Positions 10,544-20,442 of a stretch of DNA of 64,000 nucleotides are shown one piece after another (within the stretch, counting starts at the first letter, position 1; each line of letters starts with the position of its first letter). The notes under the pieces are model-generated. The model saw nothing but the letters and a program-made list of their open reading frames with translations, was not told where the DNA came from and did no database searches. This DNA is from VRUE01 sp963844395 (lineage in GTDB: Bacteria > Actinomycetota > Thermoleophilia > Solirubrobacterales > 70-9). The translations under genes were made by a program, and so were the position numbers. The DNA lies in contig CAWJNX010000002.1 of NCBI GenBank assembly GCA_963844395.1, positions 1,240,001 through 1,304,000 on the forward strand, given 5' to 3'.

Positions 10544-11398
10544 GTGTACCGGAAACAAGTACGCCGCCGTAGGGCGGTCCTAGCACTACTCATCGCGGCT
10601 CGTTCCTGCTGCTGACGATCACCTACGGGCAGAGTCCCGGCGGGGTTCAGCAGGGGATCGGGGCCGTCTTCAGCCCGCTCCAGGGCGTCGCCGATCAGGG
10701 CGCTGAAGCCGGCCCGTGACCTCGTCTCCTGGTTCGACGAGACCTTCGAAGCACGGGGCGAGAACAGCCGCCTGCGCTCCGAACTCTCAGCCGTCCGCAC
10801 GCAGGCCGTCGCCGGCCAGGAGGCGCTGCAGGAGAACGCGCAGCTGCGCAAGCTGGTCGAGCTGGAGAGCGGTCCGGTGCTCGCCTTCTTCCGCCTTCGA
10901 GCCGGTGACCGGACGGGTCATCGGACGCTCGCCGACCGTCTGGCACTCCGCCGTGAACGATCGACCTCGGTCGCGACGATCGGGTGCGCGTGGACGATCC
11001 CGTCGTCAGTGGCGACGGCCTGGTCGGGCCTGGTCGCCTCGACGCAGGGAGGCTCCTCTCAGGTGACCCTGCTCACCGATCACACCAGCGCCGTCTCGGC
11101 CAAGGTTCTGCCCGGCGGCGCTCAAGGGGTCGTGAAGCCGGAAGATCGGTGACCCCGAGGACCTCGTCCTCGACTTCATCGACTCGGGCCGGGAAGATCG
11201 GCGCCGGCCAGGCCGTCGTTACGGCCGGCTGGCGGGCCCGTGACCTCGCCTCGCTGTTCCCGCCCGGCCTGCTGATCGGTGAAGTGACGCGAAGCCTCGA
11301 TCCTCGAGCAGGAGGCCAGTCAACAGGTCCACCTGCGGCCTTTCGCCGACATCGCCAACCTCGACATCGTCCAGGTGCTGACCGAGGGCCCGAGGTGA
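10544..11398 (+). CDS. mreC: Rod shape-determining protein MreC (multiply frameshifted)
   Basis: MreC links the MreB filament to penicillin-binding protein 2. Fragments in changing frames read VYRKQVRRRRAVLALLIA, FLLLTITYGQ (membrane anchor), the coiled-coil ENSRLRSELSAV and ALQENAQLRKLVEL, then TGRVIGRSP, TLLTDHTSAVSAKVL and IANLDIVQVLTEGPR. These match MreC in order. About eight indels are needed, the highest density in the window. Because every fragment is still well conserved, base-calling or assembly errors are much more likely than gene decay. It starts at GTG 10544 and stops at TGA 11396, overlapping mreD. Confidence 0.82.
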
Positions 11399-11944
11399 TA
11401 GTCACGCCGAAGATCTTCGTCCGGATCGCCCTGATCGCCGTCCTCGGGGTGCTTCTGCAGCTCTCGTTCTTCTCGCGGGTGACGCTGTTCGGCGTCAGCC
11501 CGGACGTGCTTCCTGCTCTGGTCGTCGTCCTCGGCTTGCTCGGCGGCGGTATGACCGGCGCCGTCGCCGGCTTCTCGATCGGCCTGCTGGTGGACGGGGC
11601 GCTGGTCGAGTCGCTCGGCGGCTCTTCGCTGGTCCTGCTCGGCACCGGATACCTGGCCGGCCATCCTGCGCGAACGCTTCGAGCTGCGCGGCGCGCTCGT
11701 CGCGCCGCTGCTCTGCATGGCGACTGACCCTGGTCGCCGAGCTCGGCTTCGCCGCGGTGCAGCTGATGCTCGGCGTGGACGCCCCGGTCAGCGCGCTGAT
11801 CGTCCGCGACATGCTGCTGAAGAGCCTCTTCGCCTTCTTCCTCGGCTGGCCGACCTACCTCGGCGTGCGGCGGGCGCTGCGACCGGCGCTGGTCGAGGAG
11901 CCGAGCTCACCCGCCGCCGGCAGCCGACTGTGTTGGGGACCTGA
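11395..11944 (+). CDS. mreD: Rod shape-determining protein MreD (frameshifted)
   Basis: Multi-pass membrane subunit of the elongasome. From GTG 11395 (GTGA overlap with mreC) the translation reads VIVTPKIFVRIALIAVLGVLLQLSFFSRVTLFG, LPALVVVLGLLGG and GAVAGFSIGLLVDGAL, then in other frames ILRERFELRGALVAPL and LTLVAELGFAAVQLMLG, DMLLKSLFAFFLGWPTY. Four to five membrane helices are visible, as usual for this short family. Shifts lie near 11662, 11722 and 11910; the exact C-terminus is uncertain. Confidence 0.82.
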
Positions 11945-11950
11945 GGCCGC

Positions 11951-13819
11951 ATGTACCTGCGCTCCGACGAACGCGGCCCCGCGATGACGAACCGGCTGGC
12001 GCTGCGGATCGGCGTCTTCGGCGGCGTTGCGCTGGCGCTCTTCGTGGTGCTCTTCTTCCGCCTTTGGACCCTGCAGGTGGTGAACGGCGAGGAGTACCTG
12101 GCCGAGGCGAACAACAACCGCACCCGCGAGTACCGGGTCGCGCCGCCGCGCGGCGACGATCCTCGACCGCGACGGCGAGGTACTGGTCGACAACCGGACC
12201 AGCCTTGCTCTGCAGGTCAACCCGCGCAAACTGGCCGCCGACGAGCGCCAGCGGCGCGCGGAGCTGGCCGGCTTGCCGACCTGACCGGCACGACCCTGCG
12301 CCGGCTGCGCCGCACGATGCACGAGGAGCTGGACGCTGGCGCCCAGCGCCCCGGTGACGCTGCGCAGCGACGTCGGCCGCTACCTCGTCTACTACCTGCA
12401 GGAGAACCAGGACCGTTTCCCGGGGGTCGAGGTGCGCGGGTCTTCGTCCGCGATTACCCGCACGGGACTCTTGCCGCCCATCTCTTCGGCACCGTCGGCG
12501 AGGTCAGCGAGGAGCAGCTGAAGGAACCCCGCCATAGCGGGCTCGAGCCGGGCGACATCGTCGGCCAAGGAAGGCGTCGAGTACCAGTACGACCAGGTGC
12601 TGCGCGGCCGCGCCGGGGCGACCCGGATCCAGGTCGACTCGCTGGGCCGGCCGACGCCGGGCGGACAGCTGAAGGTGGTCGAGCCGACTCCCGGTGACAA
12701 CCTGCGGCTGACGATCGACTCCAGCCTGCAGGAAGCCGGCGATGCGGCGCTCGCCGGGCAGGGTCTGCCGGGGGCGTACGTGGCGATGGACGTGCGCGAC
12801 GGCGAGATCCTTGCGATGGGCTCCAACCCCACCTTCGACCCGGACGTTTTTACGCGGCCGCTGACCCAAAGCCAGGTCGACGAACTGTATAGGGACCCGA
12901 TCCTTTCGCCGCTCACCAATCGGGCGATCGCGGGCGCCTATCCGACCGGCTCCACCTTCAAGCCGATCACCTCGATCGCGGCCCTCGCCAGCGGCAATCT
13001 GACGCACGACCGAACCGATCGTCGACGACGGCGCCTTCACCCTCGGCGGCATCACCTTCGAAAACGCCGGCGGCGCCGCCTACGGGACGATTGCAATGCA
13101 GACCGCGCTGCAGGTCTCTTCCGACGTCTTCTACTACACGCTCGGCGATCGAATGAACGGCAGCTCCGCCCTGCAGGACTGGGCACGCCGGCTTGGCATC
13201 GGTCGCGAGACGGGCATCGACCTACCCGGCGAGCAGCAGGGCCTGCTGCCGACTCCCGCCTGGCGCAACCAGCTTTATCGCGAAGAGCTCACCGAACGGC
13301 CCTGGTCAGCAGGCGACAACGTCAACCTCGCGGTCGGCCAGGGGGACCTGCAGGCCGATCCACTGCAGATGGCGGTCGCCTACGCGACGATCGCCAACGG
13401 CGGCACGGTGCCACGCCCGCACGTCGGCATGGTGGTTGAGGACGCCGCCGGGCGGGTGCTGCGGGAAATCGACCCGGCGCCGGCGCGCCAGGTGAGGATC
13501 GACCCGGAGTGGCGCGAGACGATCCTCGCCGGGCTACACGACGCCGCGCAGGCGCCGGGTGGAACCTCCTACGCGGTCTTCGGTGGGTTCCCGGTGGATG
13601 TAGCCGGTAAGACGGGCACGGCTGAGCGCCCGCCGTACGGCGATCAGTCATGGTACGTGGTGCTTGCGCCCTACCCAGACCCAGAGATAGTCGTCGCGGT
13701 GACCTTCGAGGAAGGTGGCTTCGGCGCCGACACGGCCGCCCCCGCCGCCCTGCAGATCCTCTCCGAGCACTTCGAGAAGAACGCGAAGCCGGTCGAAGGC
13801 GGGCGGGGCGATCGAGTAG
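11951..13819 (+). CDS. mrdA: Penicillin-binding protein 2, elongasome transpeptidase (frameshifted)
   Basis: Cross-links lateral peptidoglycan with RodA. An N-terminal membrane anchor (LALRIGVFGGVALALFVVLFFRLWTLQV) is followed by the dimerisation domain (ILDRDGEVLVDNR) and the transpeptidase domain. Active-site Ser is in YPTGSTFKPIT (STFK near 12952), the SSD motif in LQVSSDVFYYTLG and the KTG motif in VAGKTGTAE. Single-base shifts occur near 12157, 12285, 12340, 12437, 12566, 13012 and probably 13800. As given, the last one fuses the frame to rodA; a TAG at 13817-13819, two bases before the rodA ATG, is the likely true stop. Confidence 0.93.
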
Positions 13820-13821
13820 CG

Positions 13822-15018
13822 ATGTACGCGACCCGCGCCCGCCAGGCCCGCCCGGAGGCGTTCACCGCTCGGCCCAGCATCGCCGAGCGCCTTGGCCTGC
13901 CCTACATGGACGGCACACTGTTCGTCTCCTCCGTCGCCCTAGCCGCCTTCGGCGTCTTCGTCCTCAGCGAGGCGACGCTGCGCGACGTCCCCGGCAGCCC
14001 CGGCTACTTCGCCGATCGTCAGGCGATCTACGCGGCGATCGGGTTGGTCGGCATGTACCTGCTGGCCCGGGTCGACTACTCGCGCTTCCGCGAGCTGCGG
14101 GTCGGCATCTACACCTTCCTCTGCGCCAGCGTCGCGCTCGTCTTCGTCTTCGGCTTCGCGGCTCGCGGCTCGCGGCGCGCCTTCGACCTTCCCTTCTTCA
14201 GCTTCCAGCCGTCGGAGCTCGGCAAGCTCTTGCTTGTGCTCGCGCTTGCCGGGTTCGTCATCGACGGCGCCCGGCGGGGCTCGGCACGGCAGCGCACTGT
14301 GCGCTATCTCTGCCTCGGCCTCGCCCCCGCTGCACTCGTATTCCTTCAGCCTGACCTCGGCACCTCATTGGTGTTCGGGGCAATCACCCTCGCCGTGATG
14401 TACGTCGGGAACGTCCGTTGGACGCACCTGGCGACGATCGGCGCGGCCCTCGCCGTACTGACGGCAATCGTCCTGGTGGTGGCGCCCGCAGTTGGGACGC
14501 CGCTCCTCAAGGGCTACCAGCAAGAGAGGCTCACCTCCTTCCTGGACCCGAGCGGGGATCCCAGCGACGCGGGCTATCAGCAGAACCAGGCCAAGATCGC
14601 GATCGGCTCCGGCGAGCTCGCCGGCCGTGGCGATCGGGCCACCCAGACGCGGCTCGATTTCGTGCCCGAGCGGCACACCGACTTCATCTTCGCGGTGATC
14701 GGTGAGCGCTACGGGTTCACGGGAGCCGCATTAGTCCTATCCCTATACGCCCTGCTGATCTGGCGGGCGCTGCGGATCGTGACGCTCTCGAAGAACTCCT
14801 ACGGGACCCTTGTGGCAGGCGGCATCGCCGCCATGCTGCTCTTCCAGGTCTTCGTCAACGTGGGGATGAACCTCGGCATCATGCCGATCACGGGGATTCC
14901 CCTGCCGTTGCTGAGCTACGGAGGTTCCTCCGTGCTGGCGACGTTCCTCGCGTTGGGAGTGCTGCAGAGCATTCACATGCAAGCGCGCCTCGGCCAGAAG
15001 GGCAGGTTCGCCTGGTGA
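13822..15018 (+). CDS. rodA: Rod shape-determining protein RodA (SEDS glycosyltransferase)
   Basis: SEDS-family peptidoglycan polymerase of the elongasome; 398 aa with about ten membrane segments. Signature sequences include FQPSELGKLLLVLALA, FLQPDLGTSLVF, HTDFIFAVIGERYGF, and near the end NVGMNLGIMPITGIPLPLLSYGGSSVLATFLALG. The start is ATG 13822, two bases after a TAG in the next frame. The upstream PBP2 frame runs into it without a stop in the given sequence. It completes the mreBCD-mrdA-rodA set. Confidence 0.95.
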   Translation: MYATRARQARPEAFTARPSIAERLGLPYMDGTLFVSSVALAAFGVFVLSEATLRDVPGSPGYFADRQAIYAAIGLVGMYLLARVDYSRFRELRVGIYTFLCASVALVFVFGFAARGSRRAFDLPFFSFQPSELGKLLLVLALAGFVIDGARRGSARQRTVRYLCLGLAPAALVFLQPDLGTSLVFGAITLAVMYVGNVRWTHLATIGAALAVLTAIVLVVAPAVGTPLLKGYQQERLTSFLDPSGDPSDAGYQQNQAKIAIGSGELAGRGDRATQTRLDFVPERHTDFIFAVIGERYGFTGAALVLSLYALLIWRALRIVTLSKNSYGTLVAGGIAAMLLFQVFVNVGMNLGIMPITGIPLPLLSYGGSSVLATFLALGVLQSIHMQARLGQKGRFAW

Positions 15019-15072
15019 CTCCTTGAAGGAGACCGGGCTATGCGTACCTACCTGAACTGAGCTGAATCAAAA

Positions 15073-16936
15073 ATGAAAAAAACCATCCTGGTGTCCGCCG
15101 ATCGCGGCGAGACCCGTGTCGCCGTCCTCGAGTCGAAGACCAAAGGCGGCAAAAGAAGCGTCGCGGAGCTCTACATAGAGAGACGCGGCCGGCGCTCAAT
15201 CGTCGGCAACATCTACAAGGGGAAGGTCAACAACGTCCTTCCCGGCATGGAGGCCGCCTTCGTCAACATCGGCCTCGAGCGCAACGGCTTCCTCCACGTC
15301 GACGAGATCGTGATGCCGAACGGCGAGCAGGCCCCAAGGCGGGGCAGCCACGGCAAAGGCCCGCGGATCGGCGAGCTGATCAAACCGAAACAAGAGATCC
15401 TGGTGCAGGTCGTCAAGGACCCGCTCAAGTCGAAGGGCGCGCGGCTTTCGATGAACGTCTCGATCGCCGGCCGCTACCTCGTCTATGCGCCGCAGGGCGG
15501 CGGCGTCGGGGTCAGCCGGCGGCTCTCCGAATCCGAGCGCGACCGGCTGCGCAAGATGGTCGACCGCACCTACAAAGGTCCCGGCGGGCTGATCGTGCGA
15601 ACCGCCGCCCATGGCGCAAAAAAATCCGACTTCGTGCGCGAGGTCGGCTACCTGCACAAGCTCTACGAGGTGCTGGAGCGCCGCACCGAGAAGACCAAGG
15701 CCCCCGGCCTCGTCTTCCAGGAGGCCGACCTGCCGGTGCGCGTCCTGCGCGACGTCTTCCTCTCCGACTTCGAAACGGCGATCATCGACTCGCCCAAGCA
15801 GTTCGAACGGGTGACCGGGTTCTTCCAGCGCACCGCCCCCGAGCTGGTCGAGAAAGTCGAGCTCTACGAGAGCCAGAAGCCGCTGCTGGAGAAATGGGGC
15901 ATCGACAAGGAGATCGAATCGACCCTGGTCCGCCGCGTCGACCTTCCCTCTGGCGGCTACCTGATCATCGACTACGCCGAGGCCCTGACCGTCATCGACG
16001 TCAACAGTGGTTCGTTCACCGGCCGCGGCAAAGGCGGCCTCGAGGAGACGATTACCCGGGTCAATACCGAGGCCGCCGAGGAGGTGGTGCGGCAGCTGCG
16101 GCTGCGCGACATCGGCGGCATCATCGTCGTCAACTTCATCGACATGGCGCGGGCGAAGAACCGCGACAAAGTGCTGAAAACGATGCGCAAAGCGCTCGAC
16201 GCCGACAAGTCGAAGAGCTACGTGGTCGAGATCTCGCCGCTGGGCCTGGTCGAGATGACGCGCCAGAACATCACCGACGGGGTGCGCGAGATCCTCACCG
16301 CGCCTTGCCCCACATGCGACGGGGAGGGGGTCGTCCTCTCCGCCGAGACGGTGGCACTGGAAGGCCTGCGCAAGATGCGCGACCTGGCGACGCGCGAGGC
16401 GGAGGCGTTCCTGCTCCGCGTCAACCCGAAGGTCGCAGCGGAGCTGATCGACCCCGACAGTGGGCTCGCCGAGATCGAGCGCGAGACCGGCAAGGTGTTC
16501 CACTTCGAGGGCGGCGACGCGCTGGCGATCGAGACCTTCGAGCTGATCGAAGCCGGCAGTCGCACCGAGATCGAGGAGCGCGCCCTGCCCTTCAAGGTTG
16601 GCGAGGAGGTGCTGGTCACGATCGACGAGCCGCACATGTACAACGCCGACGACGCGGTGGCCCGGATCGACTCCTACATCGTCAGCATCAGCGGTGGCGG
16701 GCCGTTCGTCGGCAAGCGCAAGCTGGTGCGGATCGAGCGGGTCGAGCGGGCGGCCGCGGTCGCCTCGCTGCCGGCCGCCGAGTAGAACGGCGCTGGCGAG
16801 TCGAGCAACGGGAGCGCGTGGCGGCGAGGAGGACGACTCCAAGCTAGAATCCCCCGCCTCGCGCAGCAGTAGTCGCGGCAGCAGGGGCGGTCGCGGCGGA
16901 TCGCGCTCCACTTCGAAGAGCGGCAAAGAGAAATGA
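15073..16936 (+). CDS. rng: Ribonuclease G/E family endoribonuclease (C-terminal frameshift)
   Basis: Endonuclease for rRNA maturation and mRNA turnover. The S1 domain (YIERRGRRSIVGNIYKGKVNNVLPGMEAAFVNIGLERNGF) leads to the catalytic part with DVNSGSFTG and the Zn-link motif CPTCDGEG. The frame as given stops at 16785 after 570 aa. The +1 frame over 16770-16936, however, encodes an Arg/Gly/Ser-rich tail (SRSSSRGSRGGRGG) that ends in a TGA overlapping the rplU ATG. This suggests that the real protein continues and that a base is wrong near 16780. RNase E-type tails of this kind bind RNA. Confidence 0.93.
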
Positions 16937-17355
16937 ACACGTACGCAGTCATAGAGAGCGGTGGCAAGCAGTACCGGGTCGAGAAGGGCAGCTCGCTGCT
17001 CGTCGATCGGCTCAGCGCCAAAGAGGGGGACAAAGTCGCGCTGCGGCCGGTGCTGTTTCGCGACAAAGAGGTCGTCGCCGAGCCGAAGGAGCTGGAGAAG
17101 GTTAAAATCGAGGCGACCGTCGCCGAGCACCTGCGCGGGCCGAAGATCAAGGTCTTCAAATACAAGCCGAAGAAGGGCTACCGGCGTCGCGCCGGCCACC
17201 GTTCCGAGCTGACCAAACTCGAAGTGACCGAGCTGAAAATGGGTTCCCGCAAAGCGGCAGCATCGAAAGAAGACAAAGCCGAGAAGAAGCCGGCTGCTAA
17301 AAAACCTGCTGCGAAGAAATCCGAAGCGAAAGAGGACTCTGGCGATGGCTCATAA
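16933..17355 (+). CDS. rplU: Large ribosomal subunit protein bL21
   Basis: bL21 of the 50S subunit, which binds 23S rRNA. MNTYAVIESGGKQYRVEKG and KIKVFKYKPKKGYRRRAGHRSELTKLEV are diagnostic. The core (about 100 aa) is followed by a 35-residue Lys/Ala-rich extension (KKPAAKKPAAKK), common in actinobacterial L21. ATG 16933 overlaps the rng tail by four bases and the stop lies inside rpmA, so rng-rplU-rpmA form one operon. Confidence 0.98.
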   Translation: MNTYAVIESGGKQYRVEKGSSLLVDRLSAKEGDKVALRPVLFRDKEVVAEPKELEKVKIEATVAEHLRGPKIKVFKYKPKKGYRRRAGHRSELTKLEVTELKMGSRKAAASKEDKAEKKPAAKKPAAKKSEAKEDSGDGS

Positions 17356-17596
17356 GAAAGGACTTGGCTCCAGCCGCAACGGGCGCGAATCCAACCCCAA
17401 GATGCTCGGGGTCAAGGTCTTCGCGGGCCAGAAGGTGAGTGGCGGCGAGATCATCGTGCGTCAGCGCGGCACCCGCTTCTGGCCCGGGGACGGCACCGGC
17501 CTCGGCCGGGATCACACGATCTTCGCGACGCGCGAAGGGGTGGTGGAGTTCAAGCCTTCTCGCAAGGGGCGGACGATCCGCGTTCTGCAGGACTAG
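17345..17596 (+). CDS. rpmA: Large ribosomal subunit protein bL27
   Basis: bL27, whose N-terminus reaches the peptidyl-transferase centre. At 83 aa it is normal length; MAHKKGLGSSRNGRESNPKMLGVK and HTIFATREGVVEFK are family signatures. The protein starts directly with AHKKG, so there is no Firmicutes-type cleaved leader. It overlaps rplU by 11 bases and is followed by a strong hairpin terminator. Confidence 0.98.
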   Translation: MAHKKGLGSSRNGRESNPKMLGVKVFAGQKVSGGEIIVRQRGTRFWPGDGTGLGRDHTIFATREGVVEFKPSRKGRTIRVLQD

Positions 17597-17613
17597 ACGC
17601 AGAAGGGGGGTCG

Positions 17614-17648
17614 GGGTCGCCCTCTTTCGCCACGAAAAAGGGCGACCC
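17614..17648 (+). terminator. Hairpin terminator after rplU-rpmA
   Basis: GGGTCGCCCTCTTTCG (17614-17629) pairs with CGAAAAAGGGCGACCC (17633-17648) over 15 of 16 positions around a CCA loop, 18 bases after the rpmA stop. There is no U-run, so it is a factor-assisted or actinobacterial-type terminator. Confidence 0.7.
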
Positions 17649-17670
17649 GAAATTCGAGTCGCCCACCAAC

Positions 17671-17816
17671 TGGCTAAGCGGGGTGCCGCCGAACGCATCG
17701 GGGCCCTGAACTCAAGGGCACTATAACGCCCCGGGCGGGAGTCGAACCCGCCAACCCCGCTTAGCCATGTCAGGGCCCGCATCCGGCGGCGGGGGCGCGC
17801 CGCCCGAAGGCGGCAC
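17671..17816. repeat. Interleaved inverted repeats with a T-arm-like hairpin, rpmA-obgE gap
   Basis: Three pairs of arms interleave: TGGCTAAGCGGGGT (17671-17684) with its perfect complement at 17754-17767; GTGCCGCC (17683-17690) with 17809-17816; GGGCCCTGA (17701-17709) with 17770-17778. Inside is a 6-bp hairpin at 17734-17752 that on the minus strand reads GGCGGGTTCGACTCCCGCC, exactly like a tRNA or tmRNA T-arm with loop TTCGACT. No full cloverleaf fits. This fills most of the 300-bp gap before obgE. Confidence 0.6.
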
Positions 17817-17897
17817 GCCGAATGTATTGAGAGAAATCGTTCCTTTGGGCGCCGCAGCGCAGAAATTACAGTTCTGTCTCTGAATTGTTTCGATGCC

Positions 17898-19197
17898 ATG
17901 TACGACAAGGCCAAAATCTGGGTTGAGGGCGGTGCCGGTGGGAATGGCGCTGTTTCGTTTCGTCGGGAGGCGCATGTTCCTCGTGGTGGGCCTGACGGCG
18001 GAGACGGGGGGCATGGCGGGAATGTCGTGCTGGTCTGCGATCCCTCTAAGCGCGACTTGGGGGCGCTGCGGGGGAGCAAGCACTTTCGGGCTGGGCGCGG
18101 GAAGCATGGGGAAGGGTCCAATAAGCATGGGGGACGCGGAGACAATCGTGAGATTCCTGTGCCTGCTGGGACTCAGGCGGAAGCTGTGGATGGGAGTCGG
18201 ATCGACTTGGTGGAGGCTGGGCAGCGGGCCGTTGTCGCTCACGGGGGGCGTGGGGGGCGTGGGAACAAGCGGTTCGCCACCTCTACGCGGCAGGCGCCCC
18301 GCTTCGCCGAGAAAGGGAATGCGGGGGAGGCCGACCGGATAGAGGTGCAGCTGAAACTGCTGGCCGATGCTGGGCTGGTGGGGCTGCCGAACGCAGGTAA
18401 GTCGTCGCTGCTGGCACGGCTTACCCGGGCAGATCCGAAGGTCGCCGACTATCCCTTCACGACGATCTCTCCGATTCTCGGCACGATCGAATCGGAAGAC
18501 CGTCAGGCGGTGCTTGCCGATATCCCGGGTCTGATCGAAGGAGCCGCCGAGGGTGCCGGGCTCGGACATGAATTCCTCGCCCACGTCGAGCGCTGCTCGA
18601 TGCTGGTCCACCTCGTCGACCTGGCGCCGCTGGAGGGAGAGCCAGTGGCGAATTACGAGGCGGTGAGGGAGGAGCTGATGGCATACGGGGCTGGGCTAGA
18701 GCGACTGCCGGAGCTGATCGTCCTCTCGAAGAGGGACCTTCTTAAAAGCGAGAAGGTGGAGGAGGAGGTTGCCGAGTGGCTGCGGCGAATCGGTGGCCGA
18801 GCTCTGGGCGTGATGGCGGTCTCTTCCGCAACGGGCGAGGGGCTGGCCGAGCTGCGTACCGCCATCCTGCGCGAGCTACCGGAAGAGGTATCCGGCCCGG
18901 CCCGAGGGCCGCAAGGAGGGGGTCGCCGAGTTCGAGGTCGAGCACCGCGTCTACCGCCCGGTCGGCGAGGGCGGCTACTGGATCGAGCGCGAGGACGACG
19001 GCGGCTTTCGCGTCCTGGGCCGCGGGGTCGAACTGCTCTTCGAGCGCCATGACCTCGGCAACGAGGAGGCGCTCGGTTATCTCGAGCAGCGACTGAAGGA
19101 GATCGGCGTTATTGCCGCCCTCCGCGCCGCCGGCTTCGAGTCGGGCGACGACGTGCGCGTCGGCGAGCACGAGTTCGAGCTGCACCCCGGCTCCTAG
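17898..19197 (+). CDS. obgE: GTPase ObgE/CgtA (one frameshift)
   Basis: Obg-family GTPase for 50S maturation and stress control. The N-terminal glycine-rich Obg fold (MYDKAKIWVEGGAGGNGAVSFRREAHVPRGGPDGG) is complete. The G domain shows GLPNAGKSS, switch DYPFTTISP, DIPGLIEGAAEGAGLGHEF, SKRD and SSATGEG. A one-base shift near 18888 leads into a C-terminal OCT domain (EFEVEHRVYRPVGEGGYWIER, RVLGRGVELLFERHDLGNEEAL), ending at TAG 19195. The TAG is also part of the putative proB -10 hexamer. Confidence 0.95.
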
Positions 19198-19200
19198 ACT
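19195..19200 (+). promoter_or_regulatory. Putative -10 element (TAGACT) of proB
   Basis: TAGACT ends 7 nt before the proB ATG and its first three bases are the obgE stop codon. The identical hexamer precedes valS and holA at similar distance, so I read it as the -10 box of a leaderless or nearly leaderless transcript. Confidence 0.4.
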
Positions 19201-19207
19201 GGCGGCC

Positions 19208-20295
19208 ATGACTCTCGTGGTCAAGCTCGGCTCTTCGATCGTGGCCGCCGGCGATGGCGAGCTGCGCTGCGACGTGCTGGATTCCGTCTGCGAGCAGGTG
19301 GCCGGTCTGGAGCAGAGCGGGGAGAGGGTGGTGATGGTGACGTCGGGGGCAATCGCGCGCGGCCGAGGTTGATGGGACTTGAGGCTCGGCCCCGGGCGAT
19401 GGACGAGTTGCAGGCCGCTTCCGCCGTCGGGCAGGGCGATCTCTTCCGTGCTTACGAGTCGCGGCTGAGTGGATACGGCACCCGCGCCGCGCAGGTCCTG
19501 TTGACGGCGGCCGACATCGGCGCGCGGACCAACTACCTGAACGCGCGCCAGACGCTGCGGCGGCTGATCGATTGGGGCGTGGTGCCGGTCGTCAACGAGA
19601 ACGACACGACCGCCACCGACGAGATCACCTTTGGCGACAACGACTTCCTCGCCGCGCAGGTGGCGATTCTGCTGGACGCTCGGCTGCTCGTCCTGCTCTC
19701 CGACGTGGACGGTCTCCATAGCGGCGATCCGAACACCGACCCCGACGCCAGGCCGATTCGCGAAATCAGCGACTTCGGCGAGCTGGATGGGATGGAGATC
19801 GGCGATCGGACCTCCGCCTTCGGCTCCGGCGGCATGCGTAGCAAGGTCGCGGCCGCCGAGATGGCAAGTGCGGCGGGCATCGCCACCGTCATCTGCGACG
19901 GCACCAGCGCCCGGAACGCTGGCGGCCGCGGCTGCGGAAGAATCAGTCGGCACCCGTTTTGTTGCACAGGCTGGTAGGGCGTCGAGCTTCAAGCTCTGGC
20001 TCAAATACGCGAAGCCGGCTAAAGGGCGGCTCACCGTTGACGACGGTGCGGCGCGCGTGCTGCGGGAGAGTGGCTCCAGCCTGCTGCCGGTTGGCATCGT
20101 GGCTGTTGGGGGAAGCTTCGACGCGGCGATGCTGTCGAGGTGGCAGTTGACGGCTCGGTTGTCGGTAAGGGCATCGTTGACTATTCGTCGCGGGAGTTGG
20201 AGCAGGTGAAGGGGCTGAAGAGCGCTGAGGTGCGCGCGCGGTTGCCGCATGCTGCGGATGAGGTGATTCATCGGGATCGGTTTGTGCTGGTCTAA
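19208..20295 (+). CDS. proB: Glutamate 5-kinase (frameshifted)
   Basis: First step of proline synthesis: phosphorylates glutamate to gamma-glutamyl phosphate. The start MTLVVKLGSSIVA and VVMVTSGAIARG form the amino-acid-kinase nucleotide site. After a shift near 19367 come ELQAASAVGQGDLF, PVVNENDTTATDEITFGDNDFLAAQVA and LLSDVDGLHSGDP. A shift near 19915 and another near 20130 lead to the C-terminal PUA domain (KGRLTVDDGAARVLRESGSSLLPVGI, then VGKGIVDYSSRELEQVKG). ProB+PUA of about 360 aa is the usual bacterial form. proA follows after a large inverted repeat. Confidence 0.92.
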
Positions 20296-20318
20296 AGCTG
20301 CGAAGGATGGAGCGGTGG

Positions 20319-20437
20319 GGCGGGTCGGGGTGCCCCTCCCGCTTGCTGGGTTTTTCGCTCGCGCGTGCTGCGGCTCTCGCTGAGCTTCTGGGCGAAAAAC
20401 AGGACGCCGCTGCGCGGGAGGGGCACCCCGACCCGCC
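20319..20437. repeat. Nested inverted repeat between proB and proA
   Basis: Perfect 24-bp arms lie at 20319-20342 (GGCGGGTCGGGGTGCCCCTC...) and 20414-20437. Inside them is a perfect 9-bp pair, GTTTTTCGC (20350-20358) / GCGAAAAAC (20392-20400). The inner arms closely resemble the TTTTTCCG/CGGAAAAA inner arms of the element after clpX. It separates proB from a separately promoted proA. Confidence 0.85.
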
Positions 20438-20442
20438 TCAGG

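Noticed and set aside
15196..17199. Long minus-strand open frame (667 codons) opposite rng-rplU
   Set aside because: It is the mirror of a well-conserved RNase G/E and L21 gene in GC-rich DNA; its translation is low-complexity Arg/Asp/Val sequence without family motifs.
17699..17830. A tRNA or tmRNA gene on the minus strand
   Set aside because: A perfect T-arm is present, but no D-arm, matching anticodon arm or seven-pair acceptor could be fitted, and no tag-peptide reading frame was found. Kept only as a structural finding.
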